Assembly: GCA_030154225.1 (NCBI GenBank)
Contig: JASKKI010000024.1
Span: 1-33,124, forward strand
Direction: 5' to 3'
DNA: 33,124 nucleotides
From: Clostridia bacterium
Lineage (GTDB): Bacteria > Bacillota > Peptococcia > Peptococcales > BICA1-8
Shown: one piece after another, positions 1 through 7,425 of the stretch
Numbering within the stretch: the first letter of the stretch is position 1
Layout of the letters: each line of letters opens with the position of its first letter
The notes under the pieces: generated by a model
The model's input: only the letters and a program-made list of their open reading frames with translations
Database searches by the model: none
What the model was told of the DNA's origin: nothing
Made by a program: the position numbers and the translations under genes

Positions 1-96
1 AGAAAAACCGACTTCGTCGGTCTTTCAGAACCTACAGTAGCTACAGTGCTACCGTGCTACAGGAAATAAAAGATTAAGATTGAAGGTTAGCCCAAA
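1..96. repeat. Terminal direct repeat, left copy (96 bp)
   Basis: Bases 1-96 are identical to 33029-33124. The repeat starts with a compact hairpin (ACCGAC, loop TTC, GTCGGT, at 7-21) with an A-run on one side, so on the minus strand it reads as a rho-independent terminator. Next comes a short imperfect tandem array of a CTACAGTG-like 8-9-mer (about 31-62), then unstructured sequence. The match runs exactly to both window ends, so its true length is unknown. It may be a dispersed intergenic repeat that stopped the assembly, or a circular-closure overlap. Confidence 0.95.
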
Positions 97-117
97 AGTA
101 ATATTTTCTTTAAAGTT

Positions 118-143
118 AAAAAAAGAGCCTTTTGGCTCTTTTT
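118..143 (-). terminator. Rho-independent terminator of the Na/Pi symporter gene
   Basis: A perfect 9-bp stem (AAAAGAGCC / GGCTCTTTT) with a 4-base loop is followed on the minus strand by a T-run. It begins inside the stop codon of the symporter gene, whose transcript it should end. Confidence 0.85.
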
Positions 144-1806
144 ACCGTTCACCTAATACATATCCCGCTATATTAACAGAATGATCACCTATTCTTTCCA
201 AATTGCTTAAAATATCCAGGTAAACCGCCCCAGCACTCCCATTACAAGTACCTTCATTTAATCTGACAATATGGGCTCTACGTAAATCTTTTTCCATTTG
301 GTCAATAATATCATCACATGCTACTACTTTTCTAGCTAATTCTACGTTTTCAGCTTTAAGTGCTTCTAAAGACATTAAAAAGATTTGTTTTACTTGATCA
401 ACCATTTGCCGTAAGTCATCTACCGCTGTATCAGAAAACTTAACATTATTTTCCAAAGCATAATCCGTTAATTCCACCAGATTATCGGCATGATCGCCTA
501 CCCTTTCCAAATCACCTACAGCCTGTAAAACAATATAGCTGCGACCGGCCAATTCACTTGTTAGTTTTTTACCTGCAGAAGCTTGTACTACATATTCAGT
601 AATATCCTTTTCCAACTGGTCAACTATATCTTCAAGCTGCAGAGCTGTTTGTTTATTTTCCAAACGATGTTCAAAGAAATATTTAACTGCATTTTCAAAA
701 GTTTCACCGGCAATTTTCCCCATCCTTAATAATTCTCTACTAGCATTAGCTAACGCAACAGGAGGATTACCCAATAAACGGGGTTCCAAATACTGGGGTT
801 TCTTATCAATTTCCGTTTCAACACCGGGAATAATTTTACTAACTAGAGCTGCTAATAGACCCACGAAAGGAAGTTGAATAATAGTATTAGTTATATTAAA
901 TACACCATGAGTTTGAGCAATCTGCATTTTAATATTTAGAGTTTGCCAAGTTCCCTCAAAACCGGGAAGTAAAATATAAATATAATCGGTAAATAATTTG
1001 ACGATTTCTGTAAAAACACCTGTTAAAAATAAGGGTAAAAAGATAAGTGTGCCTATGATATTAAATAAAAAATGGGTTAAGGCTGCTCTCCTGGCAGCTA
1101 CAGATGCCCCGATACCAGCCAATAAAGCGGTTACAGTAGTTCCTATATTATCTCCAAATAAAATAGGAATGGCTTGATAGTAGGTAACGACTCCTTGGTT
1201 TGCCAGTTCTTGTAAAACACCAATTGTCGCACTACTGCTTTGAACAATGGCAGTAAAAATTGAACCTATTAAGACACCTAATAAGGTATTATTTTCTACA
1301 TTAGTCATTAATCCAATAAAGAAAGTAGAGTTTCTTAAAGGTTTCATACCATGTCCCATTACATCCATTCCGTAAAATAAAAGTCCAAATCCCAATAAGG
1401 TTTGTCCAATGTAATTTATCCGTTTATTTTTAAAGAAAAACAAGAAAAAAACACCTAAAGCAATAATTGGTAAAGCATATTTACTTAACTTAAAACCGAT
1501 TAAATAAGCCGTAATTGTTGTCCCAATATTTGCTCCCATTATGACCCCAATAGCTTGTCTAAGTGGCAAAAGTCCCGCATTAACTAAACCAACGGTTAAC
1601 ACTGTCGTACCACTACTACTTTGAATCAGAGCTGTAACCAATGTACCAGTTAAAACACCCCTAAAAGGTGTTTTGGTGCCTTTTTCCAGAATCAATCTCA
1701 ATCGGTCACCGGCAACAGCTTGTAAGCCTTCAGACATAGATTTAATACCAAATAAGAATAACCCCAAACCACCTAAAAAACTAAACAACATTTCAGAAAC
1801 AGACAT
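142..1806 (-). CDS. Na+/phosphate symporter (NptA/YjbB type) with C-terminal PhoU-like domain
   Basis: A membrane carrier predicted to move inorganic phosphate with sodium. The N-terminal 330 or so residues are strongly hydrophobic and hold the two inverted Na/Pi-cotransporter repeats, each with the family QSSS signature (residues about 62-65, QSSSGTT, and 188-191, QSSSATI) and a following GxNIGTT / GDNIGTT motif. The remaining 200 residues are a helical cytosolic PhoU-like domain with repeated ERxGDHxxN motifs (LERVGDHADN, LERIGDHSVN). I chose the ATG at 1806, which has GGAGGG six bases upstream; an upstream in-frame TTG at 1836 would add ten residues but lacks a comparable site. Length 554 aa, normal for the fused family. 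It appears monocistronic. Transport direction (uptake or export) cannot be told from sequence. Confidence 0.93.
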   Translation of the reverse strand: MSVSEMLFSFLGGLGLFLFGIKSMSEGLQAVAGDRLRLILEKGTKTPFRGVLTGTLVTALIQSSSGTTVLTVGLVNAGLLPLRQAIGVIMGANIGTTITAYLIGFKLSKYALPIIALGVFFLFFFKNKRINYIGQTLLGFGLLFYGMDVMGHGMKPLRNSTFFIGLMTNVENNTLLGVLIGSIFTAIVQSSSATIGVLQELANQGVVTYYQAIPILFGDNIGTTVTALLAGIGASVAARRAALTHFLFNIIGTLIFLPLFLTGVFTEIVKLFTDYIYILLPGFEGTWQTLNIKMQIAQTHGVFNITNTIIQLPFVGLLAALVSKIIPGVETEIDKKPQYLEPRLLGNPPVALANASRELLRMGKIAGETFENAVKYFFEHRLENKQTALQLEDIVDQLEKDITEYVVQASAGKKLTSELAGRSYIVLQAVGDLERVGDHADNLVELTDYALENNVKFSDTAVDDLRQMVDQVKQIFLMSLEALKAENVELARKVVACDDIIDQMEKDLRRAHIVRLNEGTCNGSAGAVYLDILSNLERIGDHSVNIAGYVLGER

Positions 1807-2002
1807 CAAAAACCCTCCAAACATATATCTCTCCAAATAACATTAGACTAAATTAAGCAAAATTTAATAAACTTCACACAAATTTAATATTAACACAATT
1901 TGTTTATTTATTTAAATAGTATTTTTGTAATAATTTATGGTAATTTGCACCTTTTTTTAACTAACCTAGTAATACGTTACTTTCAATGACTGCATGGATA
2001 AA

Positions 2003-3094
2003 CTAGGCGACTTCAATGGTTTTAAAGCGAGTTAGCTTTATTTTTAAAGAAGCAATCATTTCTTCAAAGAATACATCAGGTGCCAAGCCATACCTAAGCA
2101 TACTTTCATATAGGGTTAACTGAACCAGTTGGTTGTGGGTTAATCCAGCACAACTAGCCATAAAGTTTAATGAGCCTTTTGGGGATAAAGAAGGTGTACC
2201 ATTAACATCAATTACATAAATATTACCCAATTGGTCCTCCTTAAGGTCTATCCGAATCAGGTCATTAGCGTATACAGCATCAAAAGTTTTAACACCTATT
2301 TCTAAGAGGATATTAAATCTTAAATCAGTTTCATTAATTATCTCAAACTGTTCCCGTAATTTATATTCCATCTTTTTAATATTTGTATCCCTTACCCCCA
2401 AATTTTTCGGAAAACCGATAATAGGTAAAATATATTTTTCTTTATTACCCAGAATCCCGATAGTATATTCTTGGCCAGGTAAGTATTTTTCTATGATCAA
2501 AGTACCGTGACCCAATTCTTTTTGAATAGCAATAATTTGTTCTTTTAATTGTATAAAATTATATACCACTGATTTTGGAGAGATACCAATACTATTCCCT
2601 CCCCCTGAAGGTTTTATTATAACCGGGAAGCCAATTTCTTCTACTTCGGCAAGTAATTTTTCAACATTTTTTAAGAAAATGGTTTCAAAAACTATATATT
2701 CAGGTACTAAAATCCCGTTTTCTCTCAACCTAGCATAAGTAATATCTTTATTACGGCATATTTCCATACTTTCAAAACTGGAATGGGTACAGGGAATATT
2801 ATGTTTCCTCAAAAGCTTACGTACTAATGCCGCCCCATGACCATTATAAAGAGTATGAGGTAATGTCTTAAATCCTTCAGCTATAACAAAGGCCAGGTCA
2901 ATAGGTTGATTATTGGTAACAAAATCCTCTATTTGTTCAGGAGTATAGATATCTAAAGGTAAAACATGATTATTACTTCTTTCTAACCCTTCTTTTATTG
3001 CTTCTACGTCTCTTTTTAATGCACATTCACTAAAAGCTCCTGTACGTTCCCCTTCACTTACCTGATTATATACAAACAATATTCTTTTCGGCAT
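2003..3094 (-). CDS. D-alanine-D-alanine ligase-like ATP-grasp protein
   Basis: A 363-residue ATP-grasp enzyme of the Ddl type, predicted to join a carboxylate to an amine with ATP through an acyl-phosphate. Visible landmarks are the N-terminal MPKRILFVYN strand, the ATP-binding lysine and glycine loop KPSGGGNSIGI (161-171), IEKYLPGQEYTIGI (201-214), the acidic Mg-binding strand RIDLKED (281-287), and the C-terminal DVNGTPSLSPKGSLN (296-310) where a true Ddl has an E-x-N-T-x-P-G segment. The Asn and Pro are kept but the surroundings differ, so the substrate is probably not simply two D-alanines. AGGAGG lies before the ATG. It stands alone, without murF or other wall genes, which also argues against the housekeeping ddl. 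Confidence is high for fold and low for substrate. Confidence 0.8.
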   Translation of the reverse strand: MPKRILFVYNQVSEGERTGAFSECALKRDVEAIKEGLERSNNHVLPLDIYTPEQIEDFVTNNQPIDLAFVIAEGFKTLPHTLYNGHGAALVRKLLRKHNIPCTHSSFESMEICRNKDITYARLRENGILVPEYIVFETIFLKNVEKLLAEVEEIGFPVIIKPSGGGNSIGISPKSVVYNFIQLKEQIIAIQKELGHGTLIIEKYLPGQEYTIGILGNKEKYILPIIGFPKNLGVRDTNIKKMEYKLREQFEIINETDLRFNILLEIGVKTFDAVYANDLIRIDLKEDQLGNIYVIDVNGTPSLSPKGSLNFMASCAGLTHNQLVQLTLYESMLRYGLAPDVFFEEMIASLKIKLTRFKTIEVA

Positions 3095-3231
3095 ACAATA
3101 CCTCCTAATAAATCAAATACTGTTAAATACGAGGATTAAATACAACCTACTTAAATTATCTAATGAATACTGCCCCTACACCCATTATATTCAATCTTGC
3201 TTTGTCTATAAAGTAAAAAAATTAATTATTA

Positions 3232-4329
3232 TTATAATTTACCATGTTTACCCATAACTAAAATTAATTCGTCTGGTCTAACTAAATATTGCTGTTCTCT
3301 TTTTTCAACAAATAAAGAGATTTTCTCTTCATAATTCTTACCACTATCTAACTGGTACCATTCAATTTCAACAAGAAATTCATTAACTGCCAACCCCTTA
3401 CGAACGCAATTAATTTTCAAACTGGCTACTGTATGCATATAGTTAAGAAGCTTACTTATGTTTTCATTTAAAACAAAACTTAAAGATACTAATTGTGGAT
3501 CATTTTGACTAAATGCTGTTAAGGCAATGGCGATCATTTCTTCTGCTGATCTTTGTAATAAATAATCTTCTATTAAACCAGCAGCCTTCCAAACCATCAA
3601 TTGATGTGCTAAATTCACATTACCGGAATGGGTTTTAGTATTATAAAAATGTAAACAAAAATGACCGGGAAAATCATTTCCCTTTATAGCTCCCTGTCCA
3701 TGGGGCATTCCATTCATAGATGTGGCAATTTTGTAACCATCCTTTTCTAATATTGCAGCCCTTCGCTTCCAGCTCCATTTATCTCCATATATCTGTTTTA
3801 GTTTTTTGGTATCTGAAGCAGTTAATGGTTGGACATCTGCATGTTTACTACCTGCTCTCCTTTGAATATTTAGAGTTAAACCTGTTTCCAAATCTCTTAA
3901 TTGGGCTTTTGCCATTCTAGGAAATATTTGATCCACTTCTTCCCAGGTCATCAATTTTCCAAAAGGATTATCTTTTTCAACTTCCACTAAATATTTTTGC
4001 AAAACTTTCTTCATTACAGGCGTTGTTTGAAAATAAACATTATTTTGAAAGTCAAATAAACGTTCCGGTTCAGTAAACTGGTAATAGGTATTATTATTTT
4101 TTCCGGTAATCTTTAATAAATACCAGTAACTTGTAGGAATTGGTTGTTCCCTAGTTTCTACTGATTTTTTTAGTTCCCTAATAACATCTTTACTTTCAAT
4201 TATTTCTACCTGTGCTGGATATTTCAACGCTATAATTTCCGCTTTTGTAAATTGTTTAAACTCATTAAAAAATATCATGAAAATTAAAATAAAAATAATT
4301 AATATAAAAATTAAGATTAGTTTTTTCAT
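3232..4329 (-). CDS. Membrane-anchored extracytoplasmic protein with L,D-transpeptidase-like His/Cys motif
   Basis: A 365-residue protein with one N-terminal hydrophobic helix (about residues 2-22) and no lipobox, so probably an anchored extracytoplasmic protein. A middle segment (about 150-250) resembles a conserved domain I recall in Clostridia surface proteins: QRRAGSKHADVQPL, then WSWKRR, then NGMPHG (His about 210), then GHFCLHF (Cys about 225), then TKTH and an AHQ triplet. The spacing of MPHG and the Cys-containing motif recalls the YkuD-type L,D-transpeptidase active site (HG...GC), so a peptidoglycan role is possible but inferred. The last 100 residues form a beta-rich tail I do not recognise. 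The ATG at 4329 has GGGAGG eight bases upstream and is preferred over an upstream in-frame start. Confidence 0.7.
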   Translation of the reverse strand: MKKLILIFILIIFILIFMIFFNEFKQFTKAEIIALKYPAQVEIIESKDVIRELKKSVETREQPIPTSYWYLLKITGKNNNTYYQFTEPERLFDFQNNVYFQTTPVMKKVLQKYLVEVEKDNPFGKLMTWEEVDQIFPRMAKAQLRDLETGLTLNIQRRAGSKHADVQPLTASDTKKLKQIYGDKWSWKRRAAILEKDGYKIATSMNGMPHGQGAIKGNDFPGHFCLHFYNTKTHSGNVNLAHQLMVWKAAGLIEDYLLQRSAEEMIAIALTAFSQNDPQLVSLSFVLNENISKLLNYMHTVASLKINCVRKGLAVNEFLVEIEWYQLDSGKNYEEKISLFVEKREQQYLVRPDELILVMGKHGKL

Positions 4330-4381
4330 TTGAAATCCTCCCTTCAATTACCACATACGAAGAAAGGAAGATAAATATACC

Positions 4382-4412
4382 AAAAAAAAAAATCAAGCAA
4401 TGCTCGATTTTT
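4382..4412 (-). terminator. Terminator after the cysteine-rich small gene
   Basis: An 8-bp stem (AATCGAGC / GCTTGATT on the minus strand, one G-U pair) with loop ATT is followed by a nine-base T-run. It lies just after the stop codon of the 45-residue gene and separates it from the downstream membrane protein gene. Confidence 0.8.
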
Positions 4413-4422
4413 AGGTTAGATT

Positions 4423-4560
4423 TTAACAACACCCACTAACATCTATATCTTGTGTTCTTTGTCTTAACATAATTTCACAAGATTCACGATTTAATTGAGA
4501 AAGTCCTTTACAATCATTAGTAACAAATTTAGTACATTTCTTACATTTATTACTTACCAT
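4423..4560 (-). CDS. Small cysteine-rich protein, 45 aa
   Basis: A short reading frame supported by a strong ribosome site (AGAGGTGG seven to eight bases before the ATG) and a good terminator directly after it. The product has six cysteines: C6-x2-C9, C17, C28 and a terminal CC pair (C44, C45), in an otherwise charged, soluble sequence without a signal peptide. The CxxC and later Cys residues could form a small zinc or metal knuckle, or be redox-active. I do not recognise the family. It lies 57 bp after the rhomboid protease gene on the same strand and could share its transcript. Confidence 0.75.
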   Translation of the reverse strand: MVSNKCKKCTKFVTNDCKGLSQLNRESCEIMLRQRTQDIDVSGCC

Positions 4561-4617
4561 AATGAACCACCTCTTTTTACCTATTATCTTTATTAGTTTT
4601 TCTCCAGCTTTATCCCA

Positions 4618-5295
4618 TTATTCCAAATAAATAAAATTTCTTTTTTTAATAAATAGCCTTATTAAAATAAATCCACCTAAAAAACCACCAATATGTGCCC
4701 ACCACGCAACTGAATTCCCAACAGCACCCAAACTAAAAATACCATTAAAAACCTGGAGAATAAACCAGAAAATGATAAAAAAGGATGATCTAACCTCCAT
4801 TAGTGTAAAGAAAAAGAAAATAGGAATTAGTGCTAAAATTTTTGAACGGGGAAAGCTTATATAATAGGCACCTAAAATTCCTGCAACTGCTCCGCTGGCT
4901 CCAATAATCGGTACTGTTGATTCCGGATTAGCTAAAACTTGGGCAATATTTCCCAGCACTCCGACCAGTAGGTAAAAAATAAGGTAGCTAAAATGACCTA
5001 CTCTATCTTCAATATTGTCGCCAAATACCCATAAAAATAACATATTACTAATAATATGTAACCAACCACCATGTAAAAAGGTAGACGTAGTTAAAGGAAT
5101 AATAGCTTCCACTTGACCTGACTGTATGGTTTGTAAAAACCAATTTGGTACCAGTCCAAACCGATAATATAATTCTGTAAGTTCCATTTGAGTTAAAGAA
5201 ATTTCTCCAAAAAATATTAAAACATTAACAATTATTATGGCCATATTAACATAAGGAAAAGTCCTCGATTTTACAGTATCGCGCAAAGGAATCAT
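4618..5295 (-). CDS. Rhomboid family intramembrane serine protease
   Basis: A 225-residue membrane protein predicted to cleave transmembrane segments of other proteins inside the bilayer. It has the typical opening MIPLRDTVKSRTFPYVN, about six hydrophobic helices, the HGGWLHIISNM segment (His75, His80), the catalytic serine in GASGA (Ser134) and the catalytic histidine in WWAHIGGFLGG (His201), so the Ser-His dyad is intact. GGAGG lies before the ATG. The small cysteine-rich gene follows on the same strand. The substrate is unknown. Confidence 0.93.
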   Translation of the reverse strand: MIPLRDTVKSRTFPYVNMAIIIVNVLIFFGEISLTQMELTELYYRFGLVPNWFLQTIQSGQVEAIIPLTTSTFLHGGWLHIISNMLFLWVFGDNIEDRVGHFSYLIFYLLVGVLGNIAQVLANPESTVPIIGASGAVAGILGAYYISFPRSKILALIPIFFFFTLMEVRSSFFIIFWFILQVFNGIFSLGAVGNSVAWWAHIGGFLGGFILIRLFIKKRNFIYLE

Positions 5296-5373
5296 ATTAT
5301 GCCTCCATTTTTTATTTCTTTATTTGTATTACTTCCTATTGTATAGTGTTCCTCTTACCCTTTATCTCATACC

Positions 5374-5417
5374 GGAAAACAAAATACCTTCCCGTAAAGT
5401 GAATTATTTTGTTTTCC
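5374..5417. repeat. 12-bp perfect inverted repeat before the rhomboid gene
   Basis: GGAAAACAAAAT (5374-5385) and ATTTTGTTTTCC (5406-5417) are exact inverted repeats separated by 20 bases, about 80 bp upstream of the rhomboid start. There is no T-run typical of a terminator. It could be an operator or a short mobile-repeat remnant. Confidence 0.55.
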
Positions 5418-5483
5418 TACAGGAACGAGAAGATATATTTTTTATCTACTTTAACTCTTGTTAATAAGTTGTTAAAATTAAAA

Positions 5484-5611
5484 ATAGGTTGTTCAAAAAC
5501 GAGTATAAAAAAGGCTCAATAAGAGGCCAAAACCGGAGGCGTATACTTAATACGTTGAGGTTTTTGGCCCCTTATTGGAACGCAGTAAGACGACGTTTTT
5601 CAACAACCTAT
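5484..5611. repeat. 128-bp near-perfect palindromic element (MITE-like)
   Basis: The whole stretch folds on itself around a centre at about 5547. The outer 18-bp arms (5484-5501 and 5594-5611) pair with one mismatch, inner arms CAATAAGAGGCC / GGCCCCTTATTG pair with one mismatch, and the tip is CGTAT-ACTTA-ATACG. It carries no reading frame. Its right end is the last base of the rodA stop codon. It fits a small non-autonomous palindromic repeat, and as RNA it would form a long hairpin able to end or protect the rodA transcript. With the rest of 5296-5610, which holds the 12-bp inverted repeat and AT-rich sequence, it accounts for this gene-free stretch. Confidence 0.8.
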
Positions 5612-6735
5612 CAAAAGATAATTTTTTGCCGACGAATATAGATATTGAGTAACAACCCCAACCCTATCATATTAGTGAGTAGAGAGCTTCCACCATAGCT
5701 CACAAAGGGTAGAGGAATTCCTGTTACAGGCATAATTCCCATAGCCATGCCCACGTTTTCAATAATATGAAACAAATACATGGAAACAATACCGGTAGCA
5801 ATTAAACTTCCATACAAATCTCTGGATACAGCAGCAATTTTAAGACCGCGATATATTAGAATAAAAAAGAAAATTAACAACAACCCTGCACCAATAAATC
5901 CCATCTCTTCAGCTAATACTGCAAAAACAAAATCTGTCCATTGTTCAGGCAAGAATTGACCCATACTTTGGGTTCCCCCGCCTAATCCTTTACCAAAAAG
6001 ACCACCGCTGCCTATGGCAATCTTGGACTGCCAGACATTCCACCCTGCTCCCCTGGGATCAATACTGGAATCAAAAACTACAAGAATACGGTTAAGCTGG
6101 TAAGTTTTTAATGGAATCCACCAACCAAACTTTAAATGTCCTAAGACATAGCCTATTGCCGCCAGTGAACCTCCTCCAAAAATCCCTAAAAGAAGCATTG
6201 GGTTTGCTCCAGCTACAAAAAGCATCCCAACCATAATAGCTATGAAAACTAGGGCAGTGCCTAAATCAGGTTGTTTTAATATTAAAAGCAAAGGTATCGC
6301 CACAAAGATGAAAGAAGGAATCAGATCCCTAAATGTTGTTAATTCCCCCTGTTTATGTACTAAATAATGGGCAAAAGTAACAATTAGCAGTAACTTAGAA
6401 AATTCAGATGGTTGAATACTGCCTATCCCAGGTATTACAATCCAGGATTGGGCACCTTTTACTTCTGTTCCTAAAAAAAATACAGAGGTTAATAATACTA
6501 TATTCAAAATATACAAATATCTGGTATATTTTGTTATTACACTATAGTCTAAACGTAAAAAAGCCAATAATACAAATATACTTATAATAATCCACATTAT
6601 TTGCTTTTTTAAATAAGAAGTTGAAAGATGAGCAGTTGCACTGTTTAAAATAAACAGGCTCATCACAAGGATGAGCAAAACAGCACCTATCAATGTATAA
6701 TCAAGCTTGTTCAAGATTTTTTTATAAAAACCCAT
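5611..6735 (-). CDS. rodA: RodA, lipid II polymerase of the elongasome (SEDS family)
   Basis: A 374-residue SEDS glycosyltransferase with about ten hydrophobic helices that polymerises lipid II into glycan strands for lateral wall growth, working with a class B PBP. Recognisable segments are the early NSATAHLS, GAQSWIVIPGIGSIQPSEFSK, KQPDLGTALVF, the loop with GLFGKGLGGGTQSMGQFLPEQWTDFVFAVLAEE split over two helices, and the C-terminal GIPLPFVSYGGSSLLTNM. Location after minCDE and near mrdA and mreBCD favours RodA over FtsW or SpoVE. The ATG at 6735 has GGTGGGGG upstream; a longer frame to 6771 runs through a simple GTG-rich repeat and is unlikely. Its stop codon (TGA) is completed by the first base of the palindromic element. 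Confidence 0.9.
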   Translation of the reverse strand: MGFYKKILNKLDYTLIGAVLLILVMSLFILNSATAHLSTSYLKKQIMWIIISIFVLLAFLRLDYSVITKYTRYLYILNIVLLTSVFFLGTEVKGAQSWIVIPGIGSIQPSEFSKLLLIVTFAHYLVHKQGELTTFRDLIPSFIFVAIPLLLILKQPDLGTALVFIAIMVGMLFVAGANPMLLLGIFGGGSLAAIGYVLGHLKFGWWIPLKTYQLNRILVVFDSSIDPRGAGWNVWQSKIAIGSGGLFGKGLGGGTQSMGQFLPEQWTDFVFAVLAEEMGFIGAGLLLIFFFILIYRGLKIAAVSRDLYGSLIATGIVSMYLFHIIENVGMAMGIMPVTGIPLPFVSYGGSSLLTNMIGLGLLLNIYIRRQKIIF

Positions 6736-6857
6736 TATAACTGCCCCCACCATATAAGTGTGAAAGTGCAAGAGTGTGTAAGTGTTTTAGAAAAATTAAT
6801 AATGCTTCAAATTATATTATATTGAATCCAACCGCCCTAGTCCATATATAAATACTG

Positions 6858-7130
6858 GCAGGTGATTCAAAGAAACATTTTTGGTCTGACGTATACCTTA
6901 GTAACATTTGTGGTCTGACATCTACTTACAGGTTATTTAGTGGGTCTGACATACCTGGCAACCAACTTTTTGCGTCTGACACAAGCACTACATGCTAAAA
7001 TAATTGTCAAACGGAAAATGTTACCCGGAGAGTTGTCAGACGCTCAATGTTGACCTGGTAGTACTGTCTGACGCATAATGTTCACCTAGAAGTATGTCAG
7101 ACGAGATATATTCACATGAAAGTAATTTAG
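6858..7130. repeat. Phased GTCNGAC array, copy 1 (two inverted half-arrays, eight sites)
   Basis: Eight copies of a 7-mer GTCTGAC/GTCAGAC (one variant, GTCAAAC) start at 6884, 6913, 6944, 6974, 7006, 7035, 7066 and 7096. The steps are 29, 31, 30, 32, 29, 31 and 30 bp, about three helical turns each. Between them the linker is loosely conserved (GGTnAACATT-like): on the plus strand in the first four units and on the minus strand in the last four, so the element is two head-to-head half-arrays. It fills the gap between rodA and minE and has no reading frame. Possible identities are the fused ends of an IS21-like element with internal sites, or a multi-site protein-binding region. Bases 6736-6857 hold a GTG-rich simple stretch and AT-rich sequence. 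Confidence 0.85.
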
Positions 7131-7412
7131 TCATGCTTTTGCATCTTGGTATGTACGCTTCATTTTAATAATAGGTATATTGGCAACAAGGGCAACTGAA
7201 TCGTCTTCTCTGTTTAATTGTACATCTAGAGTTTTTTCATCAATTTCCATGTAATTGGAAATAACACGAATTAAGTCTTCTTTTAAACTTTCCAATAAAT
7301 GAGGTGATACAGTAGCTCTATCATGTACTAATACTAAACGCAAACGTTCTTTGGCTAGATTTTTACTACCTGGAGCTTCCTTTCCCAATACACTCTTGAG
7401 GAAGTCAATCAT
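7131..7412 (-). CDS. minE: MinE, topological specificity factor of cell division
   Basis: A 93-residue protein that stimulates the MinD ATPase and drives Min oscillation, keeping the septum at mid-cell. It shows the usual plan: an amphipathic membrane-targeting N-terminus (MIDFLKSVLG), the MinD-binding helix KNLAKERLRLVLVHDRA (about 18-34), and a C-terminal dimerisation part ending in IPIIKMKR. GGAGG lies before the ATG, 13 bp after the minD stop, so it is cotranscribed with minC and minD. MinE rather than DivIVA/MinJ marks a Clostridia-type Min system. Confidence 0.95.
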   Translation of the reverse strand: MIDFLKSVLGKEAPGSKNLAKERLRLVLVHDRATVSPHLLESLKEDLIRVISNYMEIDEKTLDVQLNREDDSVALVANIPIIKMKRTYQDAKA

Positions 7413-7425
7413 TTTTAAACCTCCT

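Noticed and set aside
2003-4560. Graspetide-type peptide cluster (ATP-grasp ligase plus small Cys-rich peptide)
   Set aside because: The ligase is Ddl-like rather than RimK-like, the small gene has its own terminator, an unrelated gene lies between, and the peptide lacks the usual Thr/Glu core repeats.
6858-7130. CRISPR array
   Set aside because: The regular 30-bp spacing is CRISPR-like, but only 7 bases are strictly repeated, the linkers are related rather than unique, orientation flips at the centre, and no cas genes are near.
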